Below are positions 41,901-53,900 of a stretch of DNA of 64,000 bases, piece by piece (the first letter of the stretch is position 1; each line of letters begins with the position of its first letter). The position numbers and the translations under genes are program-made. Source of the DNA: Cyclina sinensis (lineage: Eukaryota; Mollusca; Bivalvia; Venerida; Veneridae); contig JAAONU010000016.1 of the NCBI GenBank assembly GCA_012932295.1, positions 28,891,290-28,955,289 of the forward strand, in the 5' to 3' direction. The notes under the pieces were generated by a model. The model searched no databases. It was not told the DNA's origin and saw only the letters and a program-made list of their open reading frames with translations.

Positions 41901-44900
41901 ACCAGTAGAAACAGGCAAGTCATATACATCATAAACATCTGGAGTGAAAAAAAATGATATAAATCAGTACATGGGATTGGATGTAAAGATTTTAAACTTT
42001 AAAAACAGGAAGATGACCAACTTTAAAATAGTCAGTGCTTTCAATATAGAAAATAAGCTTTTGAAAAGTTATCTCCCTTGAATTTTAGGATTGTGTGTTT
42101 GCGTGGACAGAAATACAGGTTTCATTATTTGGAGTTGCTTTATATATAGTATGTTAAATGTATATATGTATATTGTTTAGTTTATATCAGTTGGAAAGCA
42201 AGTTCATGCACCTTGTTTTAATTCTTCTCTCGATGACTGCTTCCTGGGTTCAAACCAGTACCTGTGCCGAGAGTGAGGAATGTTGAACATTACTTGAGAC
42301 TGTTACCCCTGGTGGGATTCAAACCTGTAACTTTTGAATCGGGAGTCCGGTGCTGTAAACCCTTCACCACTGCTCCTCCTCTGTGTATATTGTTGAAAGC
42401 CAGTGCATGATAAAATTGTATTATCATGAAATACTTTTGAATATATGTGATAAAGATCTTTAATCCAGAAATGCATTCTAAACGTATCATATTAAATGTT
42501 CTGTCTAACAAGAAATGACTCTGTGCAAATATTTTAGAGATGTACATGGTTATGCTGTCACTGAAAAATGAAATGTTTCAAGAGGCCTATAGCAACAGAA
42601 GTAGCCAAGCAACAAAGGACCTCATTGCCAGGATTAGACCCTTGGTAAGTTTTTGATCTTTTTAGTCATAAGTGTGAAAGTGGGAGGTCTTGTGGTTTGA
42701 AAATACTGTATGTTCAAATGAGTTTTTTCATTTGAGAGCATCACATAGATGCAGTGATGACATTAATTATTCATTTTGACTAAAGTTCTTCAGTTTTTTT
42801 TTAAAAAAAAGCTACATTATGGTAGATTGTCTTATCGGATTTCTCTTTATTTTATTTGTCTTTACATTTCAGTTGGACAAGCTGTTTAACGAAACTCTAA
42901 GGTGGCCTTACAAAATAGTTTCATTTTTTCATCCAGATAGGTTTAAACGGTAAGTTAATTAATTTTCCTGTAGAAGTTTTTTAAATAGGCTCCTAAACAC
43001 ATATTCACAGTTAGAAGATTCCATATTTAGCAGATCGTACTGAAGATAATTGTAAACTGAACATAAAGGAGTAGACATGAAAAAAAATCTTTCTTTTTTT
43101 TTAATGTTCATAATTTTTACACTTAACCATTTAAGTGACTGATTCAAGTGACCTTAGTCTGATAAGTCTAAAATAAAATTGGCATATCAGAAAAATATTT
43201 TTTTTCTCTCCACCATTCAAAGAATGAATCGCATTTTTGTGTGACCTTGACATCCAAGAAACTAGCCTGTTATTAACTATTTAAATTGTTTGTTTGAATA
43301 TTACAGTATCTGATAGTCAGGTTAATTTGCATACAAAGGTGTTTTATGTACTTAACTCAGGATGTTTTTTCTTATTGATTGATAATATTTTCAAAATTTT
43401 GATAGAGCTGTCGGGGTTATTAATAGTCTTGAGACATCATTTCTTATCAAATTTGTTTCAAGTAATGACCCATTTTTGACTAAGAATATTGGGTAAAGCT
43501 TTGGTATGAAACATAGTGTCATATTCATTTGTGACTTTTGAGGAGTCATTGGTATATTAGAATGACATTCTTTGTGATATCTACATCTCACAACATTTAT
43601 GGTACTGAGTCTCAAACTTAAGTATTCTAGAGTCACCATGAGTATTTAAATCATGCAAGATAAATGCTGCATAAGTTTTATAAAAACTTAACTAACTAAG
43701 CTTCCATGAAACTGTCATACATATGTCTATGCTACCATTTATAGGAACTGAAAAATGTGTCATCAAAAACTTAATGGATAACTGTGGAATGTAATACAAA
43801 TGTACAAAACTTGGCTAATTTTGGATTTACACTTTTTTATTTGAGAGAATAAATAAAACTCAAATAGCCAAGAACATAGTCTTTTAAGCCAGGTGTTGTT
43901 AATCATATCAAGGGTTTCAGTCTGGGAAATCAGCCTCCAAAAATGTGGGTTGGTTACTTCTTACTTACCCAGTAGATCATAAAAAGTCAGTGTCTAGGAC
44001 ACTTTGTCAGAGCTTGCCAGGTTCTGTCAGGGGTTCCACAAGGTTCAGTCTTAGGTCCTGCTCTGTTCATTACATATGTAAACAACCTTCCCTTTCATGT
44101 ATAAAATTAAGCCAAAGACATGATTGCTGACTACACAAACAATAACTTCAGGCTAACTTATGTTCAAGAAGCACATATAAGCCATGAGGCAGACCTTGAC
44201 AATGTAAACAGATGGTGCACACAGTCTTCAGTGATACTAGATTCTCAAAATTCCAAAGGAACTACATCTTTTAGCAACGAAAAAGCATCTGTTCCACAAC
44301 TTCCCTTGAAAATCAATTTATAGAATAGAAAAGCTATTACGGGTTAGAAAATTCTCACAGAAAATGCGATGGAAAGTTATTCTGAGTGTGAAACAAAAAC
44401 CCTTTCAGACACAAACCCTAAAACAGGAATCTAATTTTTTTGTAGGCAAACACCAGAGCTTTACACTGAAGACCCAACTTATGTGAAAATAGAGGTTGAG
44501 ACAGATGGACCTCCTGATGAAAGAATTAAAAATGCTATCGAAAAATCTGCAAACCTGAGTCAAAATATCTTTTTCTTGTCCTCTTCAGTAATTGGTAAGT
44601 TGTTTTTTGTTTGTTTGTTTATGTCTGGAGTTTTTTGTGAAATTGAAATGTGCATCTATCTTAATACACCTTATTTGTTTGTAGTGTATAGACTTCAGTA
44701 CTAATATAAGTGTGGTATTACTACTTTTACTTCACTCATGACATTCCATGTATTATTCCAACCAGGTGCACCCAAGAACCTAGTTTAACCCACACACACA
44801 CATGCATGCACACACACACCAGTGACAAATATTTTGCCACTGATCACTACATAAATTTTGCTTTCTTTTTATACCCCTGAAGGGAGGCATATAAGTTTTG

Positions 44901-47900
44901 AACTGCCCGTCCGTCATTCCGTGCGTCCGTCAGTCTGTCCGAAAACTTTAACATTGGCCATAACTTCCTTATTAGTTAGTGAATTTACTTCATACTTGGA
45001 CACAACATCCCTTTGGACAAGACCTCCGCACTGACCTGTATTTATTTGACCTTGATCCCTGAATGACCTTCACCTTGAAGATCCAATTGTCCAAAAACTT
45101 TAACATTGGCCATAACTTCCTTATTAGTAAGTGGATTTACTTCATACTTGGACACAACATTCCTTTGAACAATCCCTTCCCACTGACTTATATTTATTTG
45201 ACCTTGACCCCTGAATGACCATCTTGAAGATCCAATTGTCCAAAAACTTTAACATTAGCCATAACCTCCTTATTAGAAAGTTGATTAACTTCATATTTGG
45301 ACACAACACCCCTGTGGACAAGACCTTCCCACTGACCTGTACACAGGGGCCCCGTTATAGCGCTCTTGTTGGGATCCAAGGTTTCAGACCGCGATATAAA
45401 CGGGGTTCCAATATATAACGCGCCTACCGAGATCGTATAGTTGACCTATTTAATTTGCTAGTATTACCCCACCCACCTACTTAACATGTACCTGTATCTT
45501 TATGTTAAAGTTTAAACATTCAAAATAACCAAACTTGTTTGTAAACCACTCAAGGTACATTTTGTATAGAGAAAAATATTATTTGATAACATATTACCTG
45601 CTTTGTTTAAAAAAATCAGAAAAAAATCGCATAAGAAAAATGTAAACATAAGCAAATTCCCGGGAAATCCGTGGCGTAACCGTTACGAAAGTAAAATCGT
45701 GAAAATCGGTAAGTCACAATGTGTAACAAAGTGAAAAAAAACGATGTTAACGAGCAGAACTGAACACGTGCTGTAAAATGTGAAATGTAAAAAAGCAGCA
45801 TAAATCAAATAAAATGTAAAAAGTAAACACTAAAAGACAACTCTCAGAGTCTTAGATGCAGTCCTGTAATATATTTGTGAGAATTAACGAACTTTGTGCC
45901 GTTCGATAGATAACACAAGGTTTTTAAACAGATTTTCGGCTTGTGTTTTACTCAGTTCATCGATGTTTGCGCCTCAGAGCTTCGAATTTGAGGTTTTCAT
46001 AACAGCTTGATACCTGTCTGATCATCGATCACAACGAACAAAGAAGTGAATTAACAGCAGACTTTGCATGCTTTTCACACTTTTCCCGCCCGAGAGCGTT
46101 CTAATTACGCAGTTAATTGTAGTTCGCTGACACATTAAACAATCGTTGTTATGGATACAGCACGTAAGATATGCATGTAAAATAATTATGGTCGATAAAA
46201 CAGTTTCATAACAGTTTGATACCTGTCTGATCATCGATCACAACGAACAAAGGAGCGGATTAACACCAGACTTTGCATGCTTTTCACACTTTTCCCGCCC
46301 TAGAGCGTCCTAATTACGCAGTTAATTGTAGTTCGTTGACACATTAAACAAGTGTTGTTATGGATACAGCACATAAGATATACATGTAAAATAATTATGT
46401 TGGTGTAAAATAGGTACGTTTTTTTTTTTACTATTTTTTTTAAAATTTTTTTTTGGGGGAGCCATGACCCTTGAGCGTTATACTGAGGTCAGCGTTATAA
46501 CGGGGCGCGTAGTAACGGGGTCCGAGTGTATTTATTTGACCTTGACCCTTGAATGACTGGTCCTCAGCACTTAGTCAAAGCACCACTTCGGGGGCATTGT
46601 CTTCTTACAGTGACAGTTCTTGTTCTCTTTACCTTTTGACTGTGTAAGGCAGTTGTGTTTTCTGACTGTGGTTTTTCCATGTATGTGTTTTTCACTTTTA
46701 TATGTTATTGGAAATTCACAACGCATATAAAAGCTAATATAGTACACAGTTACACATTGTCTTCTGCTGAATGCATGGTCAAAAGTTTCAGCCCCTTTCT
46801 ATGCTAATTCTGATTTTACTTTTGTGAACTGCCAGTAGGTTACTGTAAAAATGTACATAAACTACTTCTAACTGACTGGTTTGTAACACTATACGATATG
46901 GAATTGGGTCATGAATATGTCCCAAGAAAAGAGGTTCGTGCTCTTTCAGATCTGGAAAATCATTATAATAAAGCAATACTGGCAGTTTGCCAATCTGCAA
47001 GTTTTCACATTGACATGGTAGACAGGCTGCTTTTAGTTCTAAGGGTTCTGATATTGAATCCCACTTTTAGTTCTAAGGGTTCTGATATTGAATCCTGCTT
47101 TTAGTTCTAAGGGTTCTGATATTGAATCCTACTTTTAGTTCTAAGGGTTCTGATATTGAATCCTACTTGCAGCAGATTTACAGAATATAGAATCTTGACA
47201 TTTTGATAAGCAAAAACATCACTGATTGAACTTTGGAATTCTTGTAGAAGAGCCAAACCTGCAGGAGTGTTGGGAAATTGATGTCATATACAGCAAGGTC
47301 AAGGACATCTGTAGCCAAAATCTTTATGTCATTTTCTCAATGGAGGATACCTCTGAAGAAAAGTGCAGGTAAGTTGTAAAAAAATTACAGTTCAAATAAA
47401 TTTTTAAGTAAAGGACCTTGACTTGTAAAATGAAGCTAATGTCTTAGCCCCATATCCTCCTGTATGTGTGAAATAAATTTTTACAACAGTAGAAGCAGAT
47501 CTATTATGGGTACCCCTCAGGAGTGCTTTTTGTGCTGTGTCAAAAACTGTGTCAGAACAATTTTACAATAGTAAATGCTCAAGGCTAACTGGTTTTCATG
47601 TTCTTTTTTGCTTATTTTTGTTAAAGATCTATATTATAAGCCAAAAAAGACAGTGGCCATATAAAAACAGATATTAAATTGCTTAAAACAAAATGCTGTG
47701 TAATATCCAATAAAATATCTTCTCTTCTGTAATAATAATACTGTGTCTCATTTGAAGATTTTTTATTTTATTTTTGCCAGGGCCTATCATGGATTCAAAG
47801 ATTGCATCAAACTTGAGATGTCTTTCTGTCAGCCAGAAAGCCTAGACATGTTCATTGATTCAAATATTTGGCAATACTTCGAGCATCTTAGGTCAGAGAA

Positions 47901-50900
47901 AGTCATTGAGATTGAGGGTTTCAATCTGGACACCAATAGATGCGGTGCTGGTAAGAGCTAGTAGTTTAGTTCTCAAAGTCAAAGATTATTATTACATTAA
48001 TTTACCAGCATAGGAGCTATAGAGGACATTCTTAGCTTAGAACTGTTATTATTGAATTACTTTAACCCCACCACCTTCTTCTGTCAGCCAGGGAGAACAT
48101 TCTTTCTTTTGCCTAGACATAGGCTACTGTACCCCCACATCCTTACCCCATACTAGATTTAAAGTTTTTGCAGTGCAGTGTTAAATTTAAGTTAGACGAT
48201 TTGATTAAAATGAAACATTTGGTGGGAAAACAATAGCTGAGTATTTCTTTTAAGAATTAAAGTATTGGCATATGTAGAGACAGAAGTATGTTTGAAAGTT
48301 GAAAAAAAACAACGAAAATTTATCATCAGTTTATTAAATTGTCAGATTTGATAGTTGCCGTCACAAGGATTCATAACTAAATTTAGTTAAAAACTTCTTT
48401 ATGTGAAATATGTAGGAAAGCAATTAATTTATGTATCATTATAATAGTATAAGATTAAATTGTATTTTTTTCATTGCAGAAAACCTGTGTTGGTCAGATG
48501 CATCAATAGTAAATGTGACACTCAACTATTGTCGAGAGAACCTAACCAGGTTGGCAGGAAGAGGCCCAATGACAAAATCTGTATGCAAGTAAGTCAGAGT
48601 GTATTCCATCTTCGTATGTTTCACTTCTTAGAAAGGTTAATGGACATTATCCCTTCTGATATTTGTTCTTCAGTCATTTAGTATTAGGTAAATCTGTCAA
48701 AACAAATAAAGGATTTAAGTCTGTCAAAATAAATTTGCTGGGAGGTGGAGGCCTATGTCTGCCAGAGTAAGGTGACTGTGGTGTGGTAAGTCTCCCAGAA
48801 AAATAGTGACTTTGGTGTGATAAGTCTGCGGGAGCAATGTTACTTTGGAAGGGGATGGATGCAACAACAAAGTGACTGGCGTGGGGGATGTCTGCCAGAA
48901 CAAAGAGACTGGGATGGGAGATTTCTTCCAGAACAAAGTGACTGGGGTTGGGATGTTTGCCACAGCAAAGTGACTGGATGGGAGATTTCTGCCAGAACAA
49001 AGTGACTGGGGTTGGGAATGTTTGCCTCAGCAAAGTGACTGGATGGGGGATGTCTGCCACAACAAGGAGACTGGGGTGGGGGATGTCCGCCACAACAGAG
49101 TGACTAGGATTAGATATGTCTGCCACAATTAAGTAACTTGGATGGGAGATGGGATGGTCTGCCTGTAATGTATACTGAGCTACAGCTCTGACTGACCGAC
49201 CAATCAATAACTGATAAGCTCCACCCACTGTATAATGCATGCTGTGTATAATGCCTCTCTGATACATGTAGAATTTCAGAATAGATTAAGTAACCTAACT
49301 AGAGTGTTGTTTATTGGAGTTACTTCCAAACAAGAGTAACTCGGATGGGGGAGGTCTGCCACAACAAAGTGACTGGGATTTGAAATGTCTGCAAATAAAG
49401 AGTGATTAGGGTGGGGATGTCTACCAGAACGAAGTGAGTGAAATGGGGGATATCTGCAACAACAAAGTGAGTGGGGTGGGGGATGTCTGCCACAACAAAG
49501 TGACTGGGGTGGGGAATGTCTGCCACAACAAAGTGACTGGGGTGTGGGATGTCTGCTGGAGCAGAGTGACTGGGGTGGGGAATGTCTGCCACAACAAAGT
49601 GACTGGGGTTGGGATGTCTGGCTAAATAAATTAAAAGGAAGGTTTTTTGTCTACCAGATCAGAAGGGTAAATGTTCCCCATAACATCTTAGTGGTTAATG
49701 TTAGCCTGACAGATATAACTAAAGGATTAATGTCTGCATGAATAATTCAATATTTTATCATATTTGTGTATTGAATTTTGTGTTTTTATATTATATTTAC
49801 AAAATTAGTCATTGTGGAGAAAACAGAAACAAGAAATGAAGCACTTGTGAATTGTATAACACTTTGATTACCTTTTTTTATTATTTCAATATCCCAGTGA
49901 TGTGTGGGAGTTGGTGAAATGTGTTACAAGGGGCCTCAACATTGAGATGGGATATATGATGACTTGTCACAAATCAGAAGTCCAGAATAGGTTACTTCCC
50001 TTGATAGGGGCAGATCAAATGCTTGAAAAGTTCAACCGCACAGTTCCATATTTGGATTTCTCTTCATTTGATATGGAGTTCTGTTTGGGTAAGTTTTGGT
50101 TAAGTAGCAATGGAAATTAACTGTGAAGAAGTCATGTTTGGATAATTCTCAGCATAGTGCAAATTCATTAGTATGCATGCCGATATGTACCCACTCAGCT
50201 CAGGTGAACAGGTGAAGAAAAGTCTGAATACATACTTTAAAGTAGTATTCCATTACTGTTTTCTGCAGTTAAAATGTAGATGAACATAAGAATTACCTCA
50301 TTACTTGTTGCAATATCAATAGCAGTTATCTCATTACCAATTTGAAAGAAATTTAGTCCTTGACTTAAAGTTATTTGTTTATTGACTTAGAATTATTTGT
50401 TTTTATACTCTTGTTTTAAATGAAAGTACTTTTTTATCATGTCAGTTTTAAATACATGTAACATGTCTTTCCAGGACTCAAGTGTTTCCCCATGGGACTG
50501 ATGGAACTTGCGAAAGAGGATTGTGCTGACCCTTTTGAAGCCTACAAAGAGGATAACAACTGCATGTATGTACTGATTGCATTCATTGTAGCTGAATTGT
50601 TTTTTTCAGTGTACCTCATTTAACAAGTTTGAGGACTGTTCAGGGTTCTCATTGTAAAGTCCTTTCTTGTCATATCACATCCAATCAGATCCAAAATTCT
50701 GTTTCCTAAATATCTCTGGAACAAGTTTAGGTATTTACTTGAAGCCTGAAAGGTATGCCAAGTCCATTAGTTAAGCTACAGAACTCTCATGCAAGTTTTG
50801 ACATACTTTCATGAATAGTTTCCCTTCACAATTCTTTGTAACCACAGTGCATGATTTCACAACAGTTCCTACAACTCTGTCCTGCATTTTGATACAGTTA

Positions 50901-53900
50901 TTGCCCATGAAGACCTTCAAATATGGTGGAAATCAGTCCCATTGAAATTATTTTTCTTGATTCTCTTTGGAACCCAAAGAGTTATAATGTTGAAACTTGA
51001 ATCTTTTTCTTTGCTCATATGACAAGTTAAAGTGACCATTGTCTTTTCCAGCAGAATTTGCTAATAAAGCTTTACTTCTTTCATTTAGTACATTTAAACC
51101 TGCGTGCAAACTCTATCCTCTGAACAATTCCAGAATCTGTTGAGTAAGAAGGTGGCTTTACTTCAAAGGCAGAAGTCTTCTTTACATTGTATATCTCTTC
51201 GAAGGGGGCATATTGTTTTGCAAATGTTGGTTGGTTGGTAGACACTTCATTTCCAATCAGTATCAAGAGAACGCTTATATCAACCTTCTTAAACTTAGTT
51301 TGTAGGTTGATCTTGACAAGATCATCACTTCTATAGTTCTTCAGGTCATTAGGTCAAAGGCCAAGGTCACTGACCTTGAAAAGCAAAATGGTTTCCAGTA
51401 AATAACTAAAGAATGCTTTGACTTGTGTTCCTCAAACTTGGTATATAGGTAGGTTATGGCATGTAGAGGACCCCTATAGTTTTTGGAGTCACCAGTTACA
51501 GTTACCTTGAATAGCGAAATGGTTTCCAATCAATTACTATAGAACGCTTCAGCCCAGGTTCTTCAAACTAAGTGTGTATGCTGGTCATGACCAACACATT
51601 ATGTAAATGACCCCTATAGTTTTTCAGGTCACCAAGTCAAAGGTCAAGGTCACATTGACCTTGAAGAGCAAAATAGTTTGTGATTAAAAACTATAGAACC
51701 TTGGTTCCAGGTTCTTCAAACTCAATGTGTATGTTGGGCATGTCCAGTAAATGACCCTTATAGGTTTTCAGGTCACCAGGTCATAGGCCAAGGTCGCAGT
51801 GACCTTGAAAAGCAAAATTGTTTCTAATAATTGACTATAGAATGCTTTGGCGCATGTTCTTCAAACTTGACATAAAGGTTTGCCATGACCAGTAGATGAC
51901 CCTTAAAGCTATTCAGGTCACCAGATCAAGGTCACAGTGACCTTGTATAGCAAAATGGTCTCCATTCAATTACTGTAAAATGCTTTGGCTCAGCTCCTCA
52001 GAACTTCATAGGCAGGCTGGTCATGACAATTAGATGACCCTTGTAGTTTTTAGGATTATTTGGTCAAAGATCAAGGTCACAGTAACCTTGAAAAGCAAAA
52101 CAGTTTCTGCAAAATATCTAGGGAATTCTTGAGGATAGGTTCATCAGGTTTAGTATGTTAGTATGTAGGTTTGTCTTGATCAGTAGATGACAACTTTAGT
52201 TTTTCAGGTGATTGGGTCAAGGGTCACAGTGACCTTGAAAAGCACAATGTTTTGTGATGAATAACTGTAGATTGCTTTGGCTTATGTTCCTCAAATGTGG
52301 TATATAGGTTGTTCATGTCTTCTAGACGAGCCCTTTAGTTTTTCAGGTCACCAGGTCAAAGGCTATTGTTACAGTGTCCTACAATAAAAAAATGGTTTCT
52401 GATCAATTACTATAGAATGCTTAGTGCCAGTTTTCCTCATACTTATTTCTTCTGCACTGATTTAAAAATGCACCAGTTTAGTATTCTTATTTCAAGCAAT
52501 GTTTCAGCCTTAAGTTTTGTTCTTCATTTAAGTTTTTCAGTCATTTTCTCTCTTTAACAAACCTTTAAACATGTTTCAGACATTTTCTGATGTTTGCTGG
52601 TTGTGTCAAGTTTAACTCGATGGGTGAAGAGTGTTACTTTGAGAATGTAACCAGATATATGAGAGATATTGGACCAGACATGTGGCCTGAGTATAAACAT
52701 ATAGACAGGAATTTTACAGTTTGTCCAGGTATGTTAGAATTTTCCTGCCATGTTTAGGGGAATAAATATAATGGCTAAAAGCTTGAATCTTGCTGTAGAT
52801 AAATATTGGCAAGAAATAAGAGAAACAAAGTCTCAGTATTTCTAGAGAAAGAGAATGATACTCTTTTGATTTTTTAAAAAGGTCATCACTGTATTGTATT
52901 ACAAAGTCAGAAACATTATAAGATATGATTAATCCATCTGTTCTTGACATAGAAACCCATCCCCCGTTTTTGATAATGTAGTTATAATGTATTGAAAAGT
53001 TCTTTTAAATTTGTAAATTTCTCAGCTGAATGTTATGGAAGCTGGGATGTGGCTGATGACATCCAAATGAGATGGTCAGTTTCAAGTGATGCCAGACAAA
53101 ATGCTACATTTGTGATCGAAATACCCGCGAGTGATTCAAGATGGTCACAAGGCAGCTGGGTTGGCCTTGGAATATCAGATGACGAAATGATGGTATTTCC
53201 TGGTTTTGTTCAGTATTTGTGAGGGTCAGTTTAAATTCATGACCAGGGATTTATATAGCACAGTATAAATCTAACTCAAGTTGGACCTTAATCATATACG
53301 CTCAAGTTCATTCACTTCCATTAAAATCAATTAAATAGTATATAAATCATGCATAATTAATCAACTGGAAAGAACCAGATCAGAACAGTTGATGTCGTCT
53401 TTAAAAATGTACTTGTAACTATTAATAATATCAATTTTATGCTTTATGCATGTTTAACTTACATGTTATGAAGCCTAGTATGAATGTATTTCAGTGGTCA
53501 AGCTTGGTGGTTGTTAAAAATGAATGATTTATCTTAATGTACTTTTCAGCTGTAAAATAATTACTGGAATAGTAAAGTTCTGCTATTAAGATCACTTTTG
53601 ATATTTCAAATATCATGCAAAAGAACTGCAGTTTGAAAGATCCAAAAAGTAAAATTTGGCAGAAAAAAAGAAGGTTCATTCTTTAGACTAATTTATCATT
53701 TTGAACACTTCTTCACTTTTCTTTTCTTTTTTAGGAGAAGTGTACTATATGACATTTGTTGTGGTGATCAGATGCACTGATGATGATTTGTTAATGAAAT
53801 TGTTCTGGTTTTTCATTCATAAAGAATACAAAGATAGTTTTACTCATTTCACAGCTCTCAAAATATTTACTTTTCTTTCTAATTCAGGCAAACTCTGATA

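Noticed and set aside
42225..42385. tRNA gene
   Set aside because: A and B boxes are recognisable but no complete cloverleaf or terminator; it fits a tRNA-derived SINE.
43940..44335. Host gene exon (several open frames)
   Set aside because: The GVPQGSVLGP motif shows it to be a decayed LINE reverse transcriptase with frameshifts.
48674..49267. Minus-strand open frame of 197 codons with repeated ADIPHPSHFVV
   Set aside because: It follows the 36-bp period of a minisatellite; no promoter, splice signals or domain, and it decays with the repeat.
53701..53898. 65-codon open frame extending into exon 39
   Set aside because: No DOMON similarity; exon 39 begins at the AG at 53887, and the phase agrees with exon 38 only there.
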